A stretch of DNA of 64,000 nt from Halomonas sp. 7T (GCF_025643255.1 NZ_CP087112.1:3038001-3102000), one strand, 5' to 3'. Shown: positions 1-11,177, numbered from the stretch's first letter. Numbers and translations are program-made. The notes: a model not told the origin generated them from the sequence alone.

Positions 1-294
1 GCGACAGACGAGCAAGCCGTGGCAAGTGAAGATGCCGCAACTGGCGGCAGTAACCTGGACGGTGAAGCGCTTTACGCCAGTGCTGGTTGCGTGGCGTGCC
101 ACGCAGCAGGCGTTGCCGGCGCCCCGTTGATTGGCGATGCTGACGCTTGGGCGCCGCGTATTGAGCAAGGTATTGATGCGCTGTATGAAAGCGTCTTTAA
201 CGGCAAAGGCGTAATGCCGCCACGCGGTGGCAGCAGTGCCTCTGACGAAGAGATCATGGCCGTCGTTGATTACATGGTGTCAGAAGTGCAATAA
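1..294 (+). CDS. Cytochrome c5 family protein (5' end outside window)
   Basis: Small periplasmic class I c-type cytochrome, an electron carrier. The reading frame is already open at base 1, so the signal peptide and N-terminus lie outside the window. The visible part has one haem-binding CxxCH (CVACH, near base 90) and a distal methionine in the segment VMPPRGG that would be the sixth haem ligand, followed by the usual C-terminal helix. This small size and the MPPRGG segment are typical of cytochrome c5. It runs convergent to rep and is followed by a strong terminator. Confidence 0.85.
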   Translation, partial: ATDEQAVASEDAATGGSNLDGEALYASAGCVACHAAGVAGAPLIGDADAWAPRIEQGIDALYESVFNGKGVMPPRGGSSASDEEIMAVVDYMVSEVQ

Positions 295-324
295 ACAGAT
301 TTTGTAATAAGTGATTTGTTATCT

Positions 325-364
325 ATCCACAGGCGGGTGCTAACCCCCCTGTGGATATTTTTTG
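325..364 (+). terminator. Intrinsic terminator after the cytochrome gene
   Basis: A stem formed by ATCCACAGG (325-333) and CCTGTGGAT (348-356) is extended by GGG/CCC across one mismatch, closes on a six-base loop, and is followed by a T-rich tract. It sits between the convergent cytochrome and rep genes. Confidence 0.8.
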
Positions 365-390
365 TGTTGCCACTTTCACCTTACTGGCCG

Positions 391-2460
<2,070 letters not shown>

Positions 2461-2568
2461 GGCGAAGGGTGACCTCTACAAGTGTTTCGGGGCAATTTCT
2501 ATTACAATCAGCGGCGCTGACGAAGGCGCAGCAGGCAAATACAGCAGGTAACTCATAGGCAGGTGGTG

Positions 2569-3042
2569 ATGTTTGAAGTAGCGCTATTCGAGCCGCGCAT
2601 GGCTCCCAATACGGGCAACATTATGCGCCTAGTGGCGAACAACGGCTGCCGACTCCATCTGATCGAGCCGCTAGGCTTTGATCTCGAAGAGAAAAAGCTC
2701 CGCCGCGCTGGTTTAGACTACCGTGATCTCGCCAACGTGACGCGCCATGCGGATTTTACGGCGTTTTACACCGCCATGCAGGGTCGCACCATCTGGGCGA
2801 TTACCACCAAGGGCACCCGTGCCCACAGCGATGCTAACTTTGCACCGGGGGATGTGCTGCTGTTCGGTTCGGAAACCGCCGGGCTCTCTCCTGAAGTGCA
2901 CGCTATGCTGCCCGCTGAGCATAAACTGCGCATTCCCATGCAGCCTAATAACCGTAGTTTGAATCTCTCCAACGCGGTAGCGGTGGTGAGCTATGAAGCT
3001 TGGCGCCAGCAAGGCTATGCTGGCGCATTAGACAGCGAGTAA
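2569..3042 (+). CDS. trmL: tRNA (cytidine(34)-2'-O)-methyltransferase TrmL
   Basis: SPOUT-class (trefoil-knot) methyltransferase that 2'-O-methylates the wobble base of some tRNA-Leu species using S-adenosylmethionine. Family signatures are [20 protein letters not shown] at the N-terminus, FGSETAGL in the middle, and the knot segment [19 protein letters not shown] followed by YEAWRQ. The ATG at 2569 is preferred over in-frame GTGs at 2563 and 2566, because an AGGCAGG ribosome-binding site lies just upstream and the protein then starts as the E. coli family member does. It lies in the divergent gap with rep. Confidence 0.94.
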   Translation: MFEVALFEPRMAPNTGNIMRLVANNGCRLHLIEPLGFDLEEKKLRRAGLDYRDLANVTRHADFTAFYTAMQGRTIWAITTKGTRAHSDANFAPGDVLLFGSETAGLSPEVHAMLPAEHKLRIPMQPNNRSLNLSNAVAVVSYEAWRQQGYAGALDSE

Positions 3043-3051
3043 CAGGCAAGA

Positions 3052-3717
3052 CTAGCCAGCGATGCCGTAGTGGTCGCGATAAGCGCGAACGGCCTCGGCG
3101 TAAGCCAGCATTTCGCCGCCCGCGTGCTCTTCTAGATACGTCAGCACTTGCTCTAAGGTAACGATACTCACCACTGGCATGCTGTACTGGGCTTGGACTT
3201 CTTGAATAGCGCTCTGTTCGCCCTGGCCGCGCTCTTGGCGGTCAAGCGCAATGATCACCCCACCGGCACGGGCACCGCTTTGCTCAATCAGGCCCATCAC
3301 TTCACGAATTGCAGTACCGGCAGTGATTACGTCATCAATAATCAAAATATCGCCAGAAAGCGGCGCACCGACAATATTACCGCCTTCGCCGTGGGTTTTG
3401 GCCTCTTTGCGGTTAAACGCGTAGGGCATATCGCGGTCGTGATGGTCAGCCAGTGCCGCTGCAGTAACGGCCGCCAGGGGAATACCTTTATAGGCGGGGC
3501 CAAACAATACATCTGCCTGCAGGCCGCTATCGACAATTGCTTGGGCATAGAAGCGGCCCAGCTTAGCGAGCGCACGGCCCGTTTGAAACAGCCCTGCATT
3601 GAAAAAGTAAGGGCTTACTCGCCCCGATTTAAGCGTGAACTCGCCAAACTTGAGCACGCCCTGCTCAATGGCGAAGGCAATGAAATCGCGTTGATAGGGT
3701 TGTAGAGTGGTGGCCAC
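3052..3717 (-). CDS. pyrE: Orotate phosphoribosyltransferase
   Basis: Transfers phosphoribosyl from PRPP to orotate in de novo pyrimidine synthesis. Visible signatures are [37 protein letters not shown], the flexible loop [13 protein letters not shown] and the PRPP-binding motif [12 protein letters not shown]. The GTG at 3717 (protein starting [11 protein letters not shown]) is chosen, because the longer reading frame from 3795 adds about 26 residues with no counterpart in the family. pyrE is divergent from crc, as in pseudomonads. Confidence 0.94.
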   Translation of the reverse strand: MATTLQPYQRDFIAFAIEQGVLKFGEFTLKSGRVSPYFFNAGLFQTGRALAKLGRFYAQAIVDSGLQADVLFGPAYKGIPLAAVTAAALADHHDRDMPYAFNRKEAKTHGEGGNIVGAPLSGDILIIDDVITAGTAIREVMGLIEQSGARAGGVIIALDRQERGQGEQSAIQEVQAQYSMPVVSIVTLEQVLTYLEEHAGGEMLAYAEAVRAYRDHYGIAG

Positions 3718-3868
3718 GGCGGTCTTCTCTTGTCGGTAGGAGTGGTCGATAAGAATGTAAGTCAAACGCAACAATAAAACGGGTCTAAATAGCAAGATTA
3801 GGTTTGTCTATTTACCCAAACGTCTAAACGTCGGGTATCATACAGCAGCGACGCAAAAGGGACGATTT

Positions 3869-4636
3869 ATGAAAATTGCCAGCATCAATGTCAATGGTAT
3901 ACGTGATGCCGTCGACCGTGGCTTCCTGGACTGGCTGGCTCAGCAGGATGCCGACGTGGTCTGCGTGCAGAACATCAAGGCGAAAAGTTTTGAACTGGAT
4001 GATCATATCCTCTATCCAGAAGGCTACGAAGGTTACTTTCTGGATGCAGAAGAAGATGGCTTCTCCGGTGTGGCGCTTTATTGCCGCAAAATTCCCAAGG
4101 CGATTATGTACGGCCTTGGGTTCCCTCAGTGCGACCACGAAGGGCGCTTTCTGCAGGCGGATTATGACCGCTTCAGCATCGCCACCTTCTTAATGCCTGA
4201 TGGAAGTGACCAAAAAGCCAAACAGGCGTTTATGGAGCAGTACCAAGAGTACCTGACGAAGATGTCCCGCAAACGTCGCGAATACATCATCTGCGGTACT
4301 TGGCACGTTGCTCATAAAACCATCGATTTGGCCAACTGGTCGGACAACCAGCTCACTTCTGGTTTCCGCCCGGAAGAGCGTGCCTGGATGGATCAGGTGC
4401 TTGGCCCCACCGGCTTTATCGACACCTTCCGCGAAATTAATCGCGACGCTGGCGAATACACCTGGTGGCCAAAGCTTGACCAAGATGTACCCCGTGAGCG
4501 CCAAGAAGGCTGGCGGATCGACTATCAGCTGGTCGGCCCCAACTTCCGTCGCCATGTGGTCGACGCGTGGATTGATTACGATGCGACCTTCTCAGAGTTC
4601 GCACCGCTGATCGTTGAGTATGACTTAGCGCTTTAA
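3869..4636 (+). CDS. crc: Catabolite repression control protein Crc (inactive exonuclease III fold)
   Basis: 255 residues with the exonuclease III/AP-endonuclease fold, but resembling pseudomonad Crc, the partner of Hfq in translational catabolite repression. Similarity to Crc runs through NVNGI at the start, GVALYCR, GLGF, GRFLQADYD, KRREYI, VAHKTIDLANW, PEERAW, WWP and FAPLIVEYD at the end. Catalytic positions of exonuclease III are lost: the metal-binding QE is QN (about 34-35), the GDxN segment reads GTWH (about 143-146), and the terminal catalytic histidine is replaced in FSEFAPL. A nuclease role is therefore unlikely. It is divergent from pyrE, supporting the Crc assignment. Confidence 0.85.
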   Translation: MKIASINVNGIRDAVDRGFLDWLAQQDADVVCVQNIKAKSFELDDHILYPEGYEGYFLDAEEDGFSGVALYCRKIPKAIMYGLGFPQCDHEGRFLQADYDRFSIATFLMPDGSDQKAKQAFMEQYQEYLTKMSRKRREYIICGTWHVAHKTIDLANWSDNQLTSGFRPEERAWMDQVLGPTGFIDTFREINRDAGEYTWWPKLDQDVPRERQEGWRIDYQLVGPNFRRHVVDAWIDYDATFSEFAPLIVEYDLAL

Positions 4637-4694
4637 GCACTAGTTTTAAGTACTAGACAACGCACTTTTCCCGCGTCGCGTTATCCGTCTCAGC

Positions 4695-4723
4695 AACAGG
4701 CCAGCTTTTAAGCTGGCCTGTTT
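4695..4723. terminator. Bidirectional terminator between crc and rph
   Basis: A perfect 13-bp inverted repeat, AACAGGCCAGCTT and its complement, closes on a two-base TT centre and is flanked by short A and T tracts. It lies between two convergent genes. Confidence 0.75.
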
Positions 4724-4753
4724 GCGTATGCGCGTTTTAATACTTATAAGGAG

Positions 4754-5503
4754 TTAACCACGAATCCCCAGCGCTTCACGCTGCTTTTCGCGAAGCTCAT
4801 CACCCGCCTTCTCGGCCAAGTCTAGCATCGCGTCGAGCTCTTTACGGTTAAACGCTCCCGCTTCCGCCGTGCCCTGCACTTCAATCAGCTCGCCGCTTTC
4901 GGTCATTACCACGTTCAAATCGGTGTCGGCTTTGCTATCTTCCGGGTAGTCCAGGTCCAGCACCGGCACGCCTTTATAGATACCCACCGAGATCGCGCTG
5001 ACCAGCTGCTTAAAGGGGTCGCCTTTGATCTTTTTCTCACGCTGTAAGTAGCGAATCGCATCCACCAACGCCACGCAGCCACCGGTAATCGCCGCCGTAC
5101 GGGTGCCGCCATCAGCCTGGATCACGTCACAATCCACGGTAATGGTGAACTCGCCCAGCTTCTTCAAATTCACTGCCGCGCGCAGGCTACGGCCAATCAA
5201 ACGCTGAATTTCCAGCGTGCGGCCACCCTGCTTGCCACGAGTTGCTTCACGGCCGCTGCGGGAATGAGTAGCGCGGGGCAGCATGCCATATTCAGCGGTA
5301 ATCCAGCCCTGATTCTTACCGCGCAGCCAGCGCGGCACGCCCGCTTCCACGCTGGCGTTGCACAGCACCTTGGTATCGCCAAACTCCACCAGTACGGAGC
5401 CTTCTGCATGGCGGGTGTAGTCGCGGGTTAAGCGAATCTCACGGAGCTGGTCGGCTTCGCGACCGCTGGGGCGAACAACATCAGGACGCTTAGCACTGCT
5501 CAC
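4754..5503 (-). CDS. rph: Ribonuclease PH
   Basis: Phosphate-dependent 3'-5' exoribonuclease that trims tRNA 3' ends, of the PNPase/RNase PH fold. Hallmarks are [70 protein letters not shown] and [18 protein letters not shown]. The GTG at 5503 is preferred over one at 5512, because a GAGAGG ribosome-binding site sits eight bases upstream of it and would overlap the other start. The 249 residues end with the usual [12 protein letters not shown] helix, so the gene looks intact, unlike the frameshifted E. coli K-12 allele. Confidence 0.95.
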   Translation of the reverse strand: MSSAKRPDVVRPSGREADQLREIRLTRDYTRHAEGSVLVEFGDTKVLCNASVEAGVPRWLRGKNQGWITAEYGMLPRATHSRSGREATRGKQGGRTLEIQRLIGRSLRAAVNLKKLGEFTITVDCDVIQADGGTRTAAITGGCVALVDAIRYLQREKKIKGDPFKQLVSAISVGIYKGVPVLDLDYPEDSKADTDLNVVMTESGELIEVQGTAEAGAFNRKELDAMLDLAEKAGDELREKQREALGIRG

Positions 5504-5629
5504 AGATAGCACCTCTCACAATAAACGCGTTTCAGGGAAAAGCCGTCTATTGTACACGTCTGAGCGTGCGCTGATGGGCCTATCGGTTAGACTGTCCGGA
5601 ACCCACTAATGGATAGGATGCATCGACCC

Positions 5630-6508
5630 ATGGCCGCTTCCCGCCGCGTACACAGCATGACTGCCTTTGCCCGCACCGAACAGGCTGCTCCCTTTGGCAC
5701 CCTACAGGTCGAACTTCGCTCGGTGAATCAGCGCTATTTAGAGCCGCATTTTCGCCTACATGAAAGCCTGCGGGATTTAGAGCCAGTGCTGCGCGAAGCG
5801 CTACGCACGCGCCTAGCCCGTGGCAAGGTAGAGTGCAGCCTGCGATTCGAGAGCGCCGACACCGCCCAAGCACCGGCAGTGAACGCCCAGCGCCTAAAAG
5901 AGATTGCCGACGCCCTGGCCGCCATTCAGCAGCAGGTGCCCAGCGCCGTGCCGCCCACCACGCTGGCGCTGCTCAACCAGCCCGGCGTGATGGAAACCCA
6001 GCACCTCGACCAAGATGCCATCAAAGCCGCCGCCAAAACACTGTTTAACCAAGCGCTGGACGAGCTGATCGACGCCCGCGCCCGCGAAGGCGAAAAATTG
6101 GCCGGGATGATCGCCACCCGGTTAGACGCCGTCAGCGAACAAGTGGCCACCGTACGCAGCCTGCTGCCGCAGATTTTAGAGCGACAGCGCGCCCAACTGC
6201 TAGAGCGTTTAGACGTCGCCAAAACCGAGCTCGATCCCCAGCGCCTGGAAGCCGAACTGGTACTGGTAGCGCAAAAAGCCGACGTTGATGAAGAGCTAGA
6301 CCGCCTTACCGCCCATATCGACGAAGTGCGCCACCAGCTTGCCCAGAAAGGCCCCAAAGGTCGCCGTTTGGATTTCCTGATGCAGGAGCTTAACCGCGAA
6401 GCGAATACGCTCTCGTCTAAATCGGTGGTGGCAGAGACAACGCGCTGCGCGGTGGAGCTAAAGGTACTGATTGAGCAGATGCGGGAGCAGATTCAGAATA
6501 TTGAATAG
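5630..6508 (+). CDS. yicC: YicC family protein; 3' end is the island integration site
   Basis: YicC-family protein; E. coli YicC is described as an RNase-type factor affecting RNA stability. The N-terminal domain shows HSMTAFAR, VELRSVNQRYLEPHFRL and ARGKVECSLRF; the C-terminal domain shows KGRRLDFLMQELNREANTLSSKS and ends EQMREQIQNIE, as in the family. The ATG at 5630 (after AGGA at 5615-5618) places SMTAF near the usual position; in-frame ATGs at 5609 and 5618 are alternatives. The last 19 bases form the left border repeat of the genomic island, so integration leaves the protein intact. Confidence 0.9.
   Translation: MAASRRVHSMTAFARTEQAAPFGTLQVELRSVNQRYLEPHFRLHESLRDLEPVLREALRTRLARGKVECSLRFESADTAQAPAVNAQRLKEIADALAAIQQQVPSAVPPTTLALLNQPGVMETQHLDQDAIKAAAKTLFNQALDELIDARAREGEKLAGMIATRLDAVSEQVATVRSLLPQILERQRAQLLERLDVAKTELDPQRLEAELVLVAQKADVDEELDRLTAHIDEVRHQLAQKGPKGRRLDFLMQELNREANTLSSKSVVAETTRCAVELKVLIEQMREQIQNIE
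6490..6508 (+). repeat. Putative attL core within the yicC 3' end
   Basis: GATTCAGAATATTGAATAG contains the stop codon of yicC. Fourteen of its first fifteen bases match the repeat at 44662-44676. It is the outermost shared sequence next to the integrase. Confidence 0.65.
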
Positions 6509-6512
6509 TTTC

Positions 6513-6700
6513 CATGGTTGTCTACTACAATGTATAAATTTTTGTTTTTTATATTTTTTAAATCAGGCGTTGTCTACGCTTGTCTACCAAGATCCAGCTT
6601 AAGCCAGCGCCAAGTGGGTAGTAAAGTGGGTAGTAAAATGCCATGCTACCCACTATTGGGGCAAAATTACTTGAAAGTACTACCCACTTTTTACATAAGT
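6513..6700. promoter_or_regulatory. Left-end integrase/excisionase binding region
   Basis: An AT-rich, non-coding left end of the island. It carries AGTGGGTAGTA at 6613-6623 and 6625-6635 (12-bp period) and inverted copies of the same motif ending near 6654 and at 6678-6688. It also has three direct copies of TTGTCTAC (6518, 6570, 6580). Such clustered short repeats beside the core are what arm-type and Xis/IHF sites of tyrosine recombinases look like. The inverted copies may also read as a stem upstream of the integrase gene. Confidence 0.55.
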
Positions 6701-6758
6701 AATTGAAAATAATTTGAAAAATAGGGAAGTATTGAAGCGTTAATGGAGGGGCGAGGGG

Positions 6759-7985
6759 ATGGGGAGCTTTACTGCCAAGAGAATCCAATCATTGGTCAGA
6801 GAAGCCAAGCCAGGGCGCTATGGAGATGGCAACGGCTTGTACTTGATGATTCCTAAGGCAGGAGCTGCCTATTGGATGTGCCGTTATACCTTCGCGGGTA
6901 AACGTCGTGGTATGACACTGGGTAAATACCCTCACCTCTCCCTAGCTGAAGCTCGTGAACAAGTGGTTGAGACTCAGAGGGCCATTCGTAACGGTACGGA
7001 CCCTCTTACAGAGCGCAAACGTGAAGAAAAAATATCCATCAGTACGGTGCAGGATCTGTTCGACGATTGGTACCAAGATTTAGAAAAGCGTCTTAAGCAT
7101 CCCAAAATCCCAAAACGCTTATTTGAGAGGGATATTGCGCCCGCCATCGGTTCGCTAACGCTGGATAGCGTTACCCCAATGGATGTACGTGCCATCGTCA
7201 GAAAGGTAACTAGCAGTGGTCGACCAACCATTGCTAATGATGCCTTGATGTATTTAAAGCAGTTATTTAATCACAGCATCAAGCTAGGGTTGCTTACCTA
7301 TAACCCCGCATCTGCTTTCAACGTCAACGATGCGGGTGGGGTTGAGAAAAGCCGCGACAGGGCGCTAAGCATCGATGAACTCAGTAAAGCCTTTACTGTG
7401 TTCAGAGAGAACCGTACTAGCTTTACCCGTGATAACTATCTTGCATGTGCTTTGCTGGTCGTTTTAGGGGTGCGCAAAACAGAGCTTACAGAGGCTAAGT
7501 GGTCCGAGTTCGACCTAAACGATGCGAATTGGGATCTACCGGGCGAACGTAGCAAATCGGGGGTCGGGATTGCGATACCTCTCCCTCCACAAGCTATTGC
7601 TTGGCTGGAAGAGCTAAAGATTCGTGCTTTTGGTTCGCCGTATGTATTTCCTAGCCGTCGTAGTAGTAAGCAACCCCATATGGGTAAAGACACATTGAAC
7701 CGAGCAATTGCCAAGCTATTTGGTAAGGAGCCAGGCAAGAAGCAACAGCCCAAGAACAAAATGGGTGATCTCGCTGAGTTTACTGTGCATGACTTGCGAC
7801 GTACCTGCCGCAGCTTGCTAGCTGCAGCAGGTGTGCCGGGTCATGTTGCTGAGCGTTGCTTGAATCACAAGCTGAAAGGTGTGGAGGGGATTTATGACCG
7901 GTATGACTATTATGAAGAGCGGAAACAGGCCCTGATCAAGGTGGCAGAGCTGGTTGAGCCATCTATCAACGATAAAGAAATCTAA
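6759..7985 (+). CDS. int: Tyrosine-type site-specific integrase (DUF4102/P4 type)
   Basis: 408-residue integrase expected to catalyse insertion and excision of the island at yicC. The N-terminal arm-binding domain (about 1-90) has the P4-integrase look: KRIQSLVREAKPGRYGDGNG, LYLMIPKAG, RGMTLGKYPHLSLAEAR. The catalytic domain shows the first arginine in VLGVRKTELTEAKW (about 238), the box II HDLRRTCRSLLAAAG (His and Arg about 344 and 347) and the region LNHKLKGVEGIYDRYDY with the nucleophilic tyrosine near 378. The start is ATG after a GGAG site. The gene looks intact. Confidence 0.92.
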   Translation: MGSFTAKRIQSLVREAKPGRYGDGNGLYLMIPKAGAAYWMCRYTFAGKRRGMTLGKYPHLSLAEAREQVVETQRAIRNGTDPLTERKREEKISISTVQDLFDDWYQDLEKRLKHPKIPKRLFERDIAPAIGSLTLDSVTPMDVRAIVRKVTSSGRPTIANDALMYLKQLFNHSIKLGLLTYNPASAFNVNDAGGVEKSRDRALSIDELSKAFTVFRENRTSFTRDNYLACALLVVLGVRKTELTEAKWSEFDLNDANWDLPGERSKSGVGIAIPLPPQAIAWLEELKIRAFGSPYVFPSRRSSKQPHMGKDTLNRAIAKLFGKEPGKKQQPKNKMGDLAEFTVHDLRRTCRSLLAAAGVPGHVAERCLNHKLKGVEGIYDRYDYYEERKQALIKVAELVEPSINDKEI

Positions 7986-8299
7986 TAAGCCCACTTGGTT
8001 TTAAATAACGTCTTAAGCTTATAACAATTCTTGATATTCCATAACACATTCTTATAACCTACACCGCCTATTAGTGCTTGGACTAACCGGGTGCATGGAG
8101 CGGGTATACTTCGCCCCAGGCACGGCGGGTTCAGATGATGGTGTTTTCTCGCTAAAGTAAGTGTCAGAGTTGGATAAAAATTAGTCTTGGCACTTTTCCT
8201 AGCTTAAATACTCAGTTTTGCAGCGTGAGTTTCGCGGTACTTGGTCGTGTGCGGTTAACCTCCATTCCGCAAAATGCTTTGTTCAGAGGCTTTGTAGCT
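7986..8299. other. Intergenic region without a recognisable gene
   Basis: 314 bases between the convergent integrase and the 8300 gene. The longest start-to-stop stretches I could read are about 20 codons with no ribosome-binding site. No repeat, terminator or RNA gene was recognised. Confidence 0.5.
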
Positions 8300-8758
8300 T
8301 TAGACATCGTGCATTCTTCCAGTTTGCCGCGACAAGCGCATGGCCTCGTGCTCTTCTAAGTCGAGAAGTGTTTCAAGTAGTTCTTTAGCCTCGCGGATTT
8401 CGGCTTTGCCTATCAGGCTGCGATATAAAAGTATGGCCTGCTCATGGAAATCTAACACTTCTTTGCAGATAGCATCGAACCCTAGCGTGGCGTAAGGCGC
8501 ATCGCAGGTACGGTGGCTGCGAATAGGCTGATGAGAGAGGTAGTCGTAGACATAGGTGTGCAGTACGTTGGCGCTTGCAGTGTCTTCAAAGCCAGCAATA
8601 ACCCGCTGCATTTCCGCCTCATGAAGAGATAGATAGTTAAGAAGCATTCGCGCGCGCTCTTCCTCATGCTGATTCGCGCAGTGGGCCAAGCACTTGGCAA
8701 GATGGGCATGCAATTGACGTGTCCAATCAATTAAATCTCCAAACGTTTTAATCTCCAT
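8300..8758 (-). CDS. Ferritin-like/four-helix protein of unknown function
   Basis: 152 residues, all predicted helical, with regularly placed Glu and His: CANQHEEERARMLL, LSLHEAEMQRVI, VLDFHEQAILLYRSLI and LLDLEEHEAMRLSRQ. Such E..H helices are typical of ferritin-like, rubrerythrin-like or haemerythrin-like metal-binding bundles, but I cannot place it in a named family. It lies 24 bp downstream of an APC permease on the same strand, so they probably share a transcript. There is no signal peptide, so it is cytoplasmic. A role in handling metal or oxidative stress is only suggested by context. Confidence 0.6.
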   Translation of the reverse strand: MEIKTFGDLIDWTRQLHAHLAKCLAHCANQHEEERARMLLNYLSLHEAEMQRVIAGFEDTASANVLHTYVYDYLSHQPIRSHRTCDAPYATLGFDAICKEVLDFHEQAILLYRSLIGKAEIREAKELLETLLDLEEHEAMRLSRQTGRMHDV

Positions 8759-8782
8759 AAACCGCTCCTTGTGCTGTTCTTG

Positions 8783-10120
8783 CTAGTGAGAATGCGAGTG
8801 ATCGTTATTGTCCGACTTGTCAAGATTGGCGAGAAATAGCCATTCGCCTACCAATAATACGGCCATCACTATGATGGCAACGATAAGTACCAGGGGGTCG
8901 GAAGTGGCCTTTACCCATACAAAGCCTACTAATACGAGGGCATCTAACAAAATGGCGATGCTTAGAATGATCGCGTTAGCGCCTACGATTTCCCTGAGAT
9001 GGCGCAATACTCCCCAATGGATGGCGATATCCATGATCAGGTAAAAAATAATGCCGAGCGCCGCGATGCGGCTAAGGTCAAAAAATGCGGTCAGCACCAA
9101 ACCAAAAACAATGGTGTACACCAGCGTGTGCTTTTGCACACTTCCCGGCATATGAAAATGCCGGTGGGGAACCAATTTCATTTCGGTCAGCATGGCGAGC
9201 ATACGTGATACTGCGAAAACACTGGCGATGATCCCGCCTGCTGTTGCCAGCATGGCTAAAATGACGGTAAAGCCAACGGCGGCTTCACCTAGCGCAGGCC
9301 GGGCCGCCGCTGCTAGCGAATAATCTTGTGTTTCAATAATTTCGTCCAAGGAAAGGTTGCTGGCAACCGCAAAGCCAACAAGCGCATAGATCACCACGCA
9401 CAAGCCGATAGAGATCATGATGGCCTTGCCCAGGTTACGTTTGGGATTTTTTAGCTCCGAGCCGCTGTTGGTAATGGTCGTAAAACCTTTGAATGCCAAA
9501 ATGCCTAACGCCGTTGCGCCTAAAAAACCGGAGATAGTTGGGGATGGTGCATCGCCGCCAGTACCCATTTCGATAGAATCGGCAATAAAAACACCGACAA
9601 CACCAAACACGATGATGCCGCCAATTTTGATGAAGCCCAGCACCGAGGCGACTGTCTCGATCAACTTATTGGCGGATAAATTGATCAAAAAAGCTACTAG
9701 CAATAAGCCAACCCCGAGTAGTGGCACAAACAGCGAGCGATCACCCAGGTCAAATAACTCCAGAGTGTAAGAACCGAAAGTTCTCGCTAAAAAGCTCTGC
9801 GCGATTACCATGGAAAAATACATCAAGAGAGCGTGAAAGGCAGTAGGAAGCGTTGAGCCATACGCTTTTTGCAAATACATGCCGATACCCCCGGCAGATG
9901 GATAGGTATTGGACATTTTGACGTAAGAGTAAGCGCTGAAAGAGACAATAACCGCGGCAGCCAAAAAGGCTAGGGGAAATAGAGGGCCGGTCATTTCCGC
10001 CATCTGTCCGGTTAACGCAAAGATACCTGCGCCAATCATTACCCCAGTGCCAAGTGCCACGGCACCGATTAGTGAGAGACTTCCTTCTTCGTACTGTGGC
10101 GTTCTATCCTGATCAGCCAT
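8783..10120 (-). CDS. APC-superfamily amino acid permease-like transporter
   Basis: 445-residue inner-membrane protein with about 12 membrane segments. The N-terminal APC signature is SLIGAVALGTGVMIGAGIFALTG, followed by GPLFPLAFLAA and the helix 3 segment YPSAGGIGMYLQKAYG. The ATG at 10120 is chosen because CAGGAG lies 8 bp upstream and the APC core begins right after; an upstream in-frame extension to 10255 shows no family similarity. The C-terminus ends in a short His tail (NDHSHSH) that could bind metal. The substrate is unknown; its place among copper genes does not fit an ordinary amino acid carrier. Confidence 0.85.
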   Translation of the reverse strand: MADQDRTPQYEEGSLSLIGAVALGTGVMIGAGIFALTGQMAEMTGPLFPLAFLAAAVIVSFSAYSYVKMSNTYPSAGGIGMYLQKAYGSTLPTAFHALLMYFSMVIAQSFLARTFGSYTLELFDLGDRSLFVPLLGVGLLLVAFLINLSANKLIETVASVLGFIKIGGIIVFGVVGVFIADSIEMGTGGDAPSPTISGFLGATALGILAFKGFTTITNSGSELKNPKRNLGKAIMISIGLCVVIYALVGFAVASNLSLDEIIETQDYSLAAAARPALGEAAVGFTVILAMLATAGGIIASVFAVSRMLAMLTEMKLVPHRHFHMPGSVQKHTLVYTIVFGLVLTAFFDLSRIAALGIIFYLIMDIAIHWGVLRHLREIVGANAIILSIAILLDALVLVGFVWVKATSDPLVLIVAIIVMAVLLVGEWLFLANLDKSDNNDHSHSH

Positions 10121-10283
10121 GCAAACACTCCTGAGGATTAATCCCAAGACGTGCATGTACACCGCCTTGAGCCAATGTGGAATAAGTTCAAGACCAAGCG
10201 TGGTTGAGTTAGCTGAACGCAACCTGAATATGGGCCAGTCAGTTAACTGATCCATATCATGGTTTGGCGTAAGAGTGTGGGTC

Positions 10284-11042
10284 TTACCCCAACAACATCC
10301 GCAACGGCATCCACAGCCCCATAGCGATCATTACCAGGTTTTCGGTTAGCGACACAAACCCCAGGGGCACATTGCTGTTGCCGCCGACGCAGGCGCACTT
10401 AAGCTCACGCTTGTCGATATACACGGCTTTAAACACGGAGACCGCCCCCACCGTTCCGACAAATAGCGCCAGTGGTGCTGCCAGCCAAATTAGTGCTCCG
10501 GCCAGCATTAAAATGCCTGCAAGTGTCTCTGCGTAGGGGTAAAAATAGCTGTAGGGCACGTAGCGCTGGGCCAAAAGGTCGTAATTCAAAAACATACTGC
10601 TGAAACTTTCGACATCCTGCAGCTTTTGCAAGCCGAGCAGCACCATCGCCGTGGCAACGGCATACTCCGGCATGCGTGCAGTGAAAAGTGTGCCCTGGGT
10701 AGCCCAGCTAATCGCTAAGCCAATCAGCAGTGCAGTAGCAAAAATGGCAATTACCGGCCGGTAAGTGGTTTTTTTTGCGTTGGGCACGCTCATTCCCAGA
10801 TGCTCACGCAGCTCTTCATAGCCACCGATGCGTTGGTCACCGATATACACCTGGGGCGTTGTGTCGACGTTTTCCTGTTGCTTAAACGCGTCGATCTCAT
10901 CGCGGGACGTTAAGGTGTGGTCATCGACCTTAAAGCCTTTGCGCTTGAGTAGATCAACTGTCTTCAAACCAAACGGGCACATATGCTCGGCGGTTTTCAT
11001 CCGGTAAACCCGTGCAGAGGTAGTGGGTGTTGACCTTGGCAT
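10284..11042 (-). CDS. Glutaredoxin-MauE fusion membrane protein
   Basis: 252 residues. The first 85 form a glutaredoxin-like domain with a single-cysteine active site CPFG (Cys22), TTPQVYIGDQRIGGYEEL and a following helix. Residues about 95-250 form a MauE/DoxX-like domain with four membrane helices and the loop CACVGG (about 225). MauE-type proteins help disulfide chemistry of periplasmic proteins. The fusion could carry reducing equivalents across the membrane or handle thiol-bound copper; this is inference. It is on the same strand as the permease and cop genes, but 187 bp separates it from the gene upstream, so it may have its own promoter. Confidence 0.82.
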   Translation of the reverse strand: MPRSTPTTSARVYRMKTAEHMCPFGLKTVDLLKRKGFKVDDHTLTSRDEIDAFKQQENVDTTPQVYIGDQRIGGYEELREHLGMSVPNAKKTTYRPVIAIFATALLIGLAISWATQGTLFTARMPEYAVATAMVLLGLQKLQDVESFSSMFLNYDLLAQRYVPYSYFYPYAETLAGILMLAGALIWLAAPLALFVGTVGAVSVFKAVYIDKRELKCACVGGNSNVPLGFVSLTENLVMIAMGLWMPLRMLLG

Positions 11043-11092
11043 TGAGTCTCCTTTGCTAAGAATATGGTATTTATTAAAAGAATAGAACCTTT

Positions 11093-11104
11093 GTGCTACA
11101 CATA
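11093..11104 (-). promoter_or_regulatory. 12-bp motif shared with the right copper cluster
   Basis: On the minus strand this reads TATGTGTAGCAC, upstream of the glutaredoxin-MauE gene. The same 12 bases occur at 34634-34645 upstream of the right-hand copper operons, and similarity continues downstream of both copies (AGGT, then ATTCT). Proposed as a shared regulator site; no regulator is identified. Confidence 0.35.
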
Positions 11105-11177
11105 GGCAAGAGTAGCCTACTCATTTATTTTAAAACTAAAATAAAAATTAAAGATATATACTGTCAAAGGTGGAGTT

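Noticed and set aside
6518..6706. 62-residue reading frame at the left end of the island
   Set aside because: AT-rich, no ribosome-binding site, and it covers the repeat motifs; it looks like non-coding attachment-region sequence.
6490..8299. tRNA or tmRNA as the integration target
   Set aside because: No tRNA-like cloverleaf sequence was seen; the border repeat overlaps the end of yicC instead.
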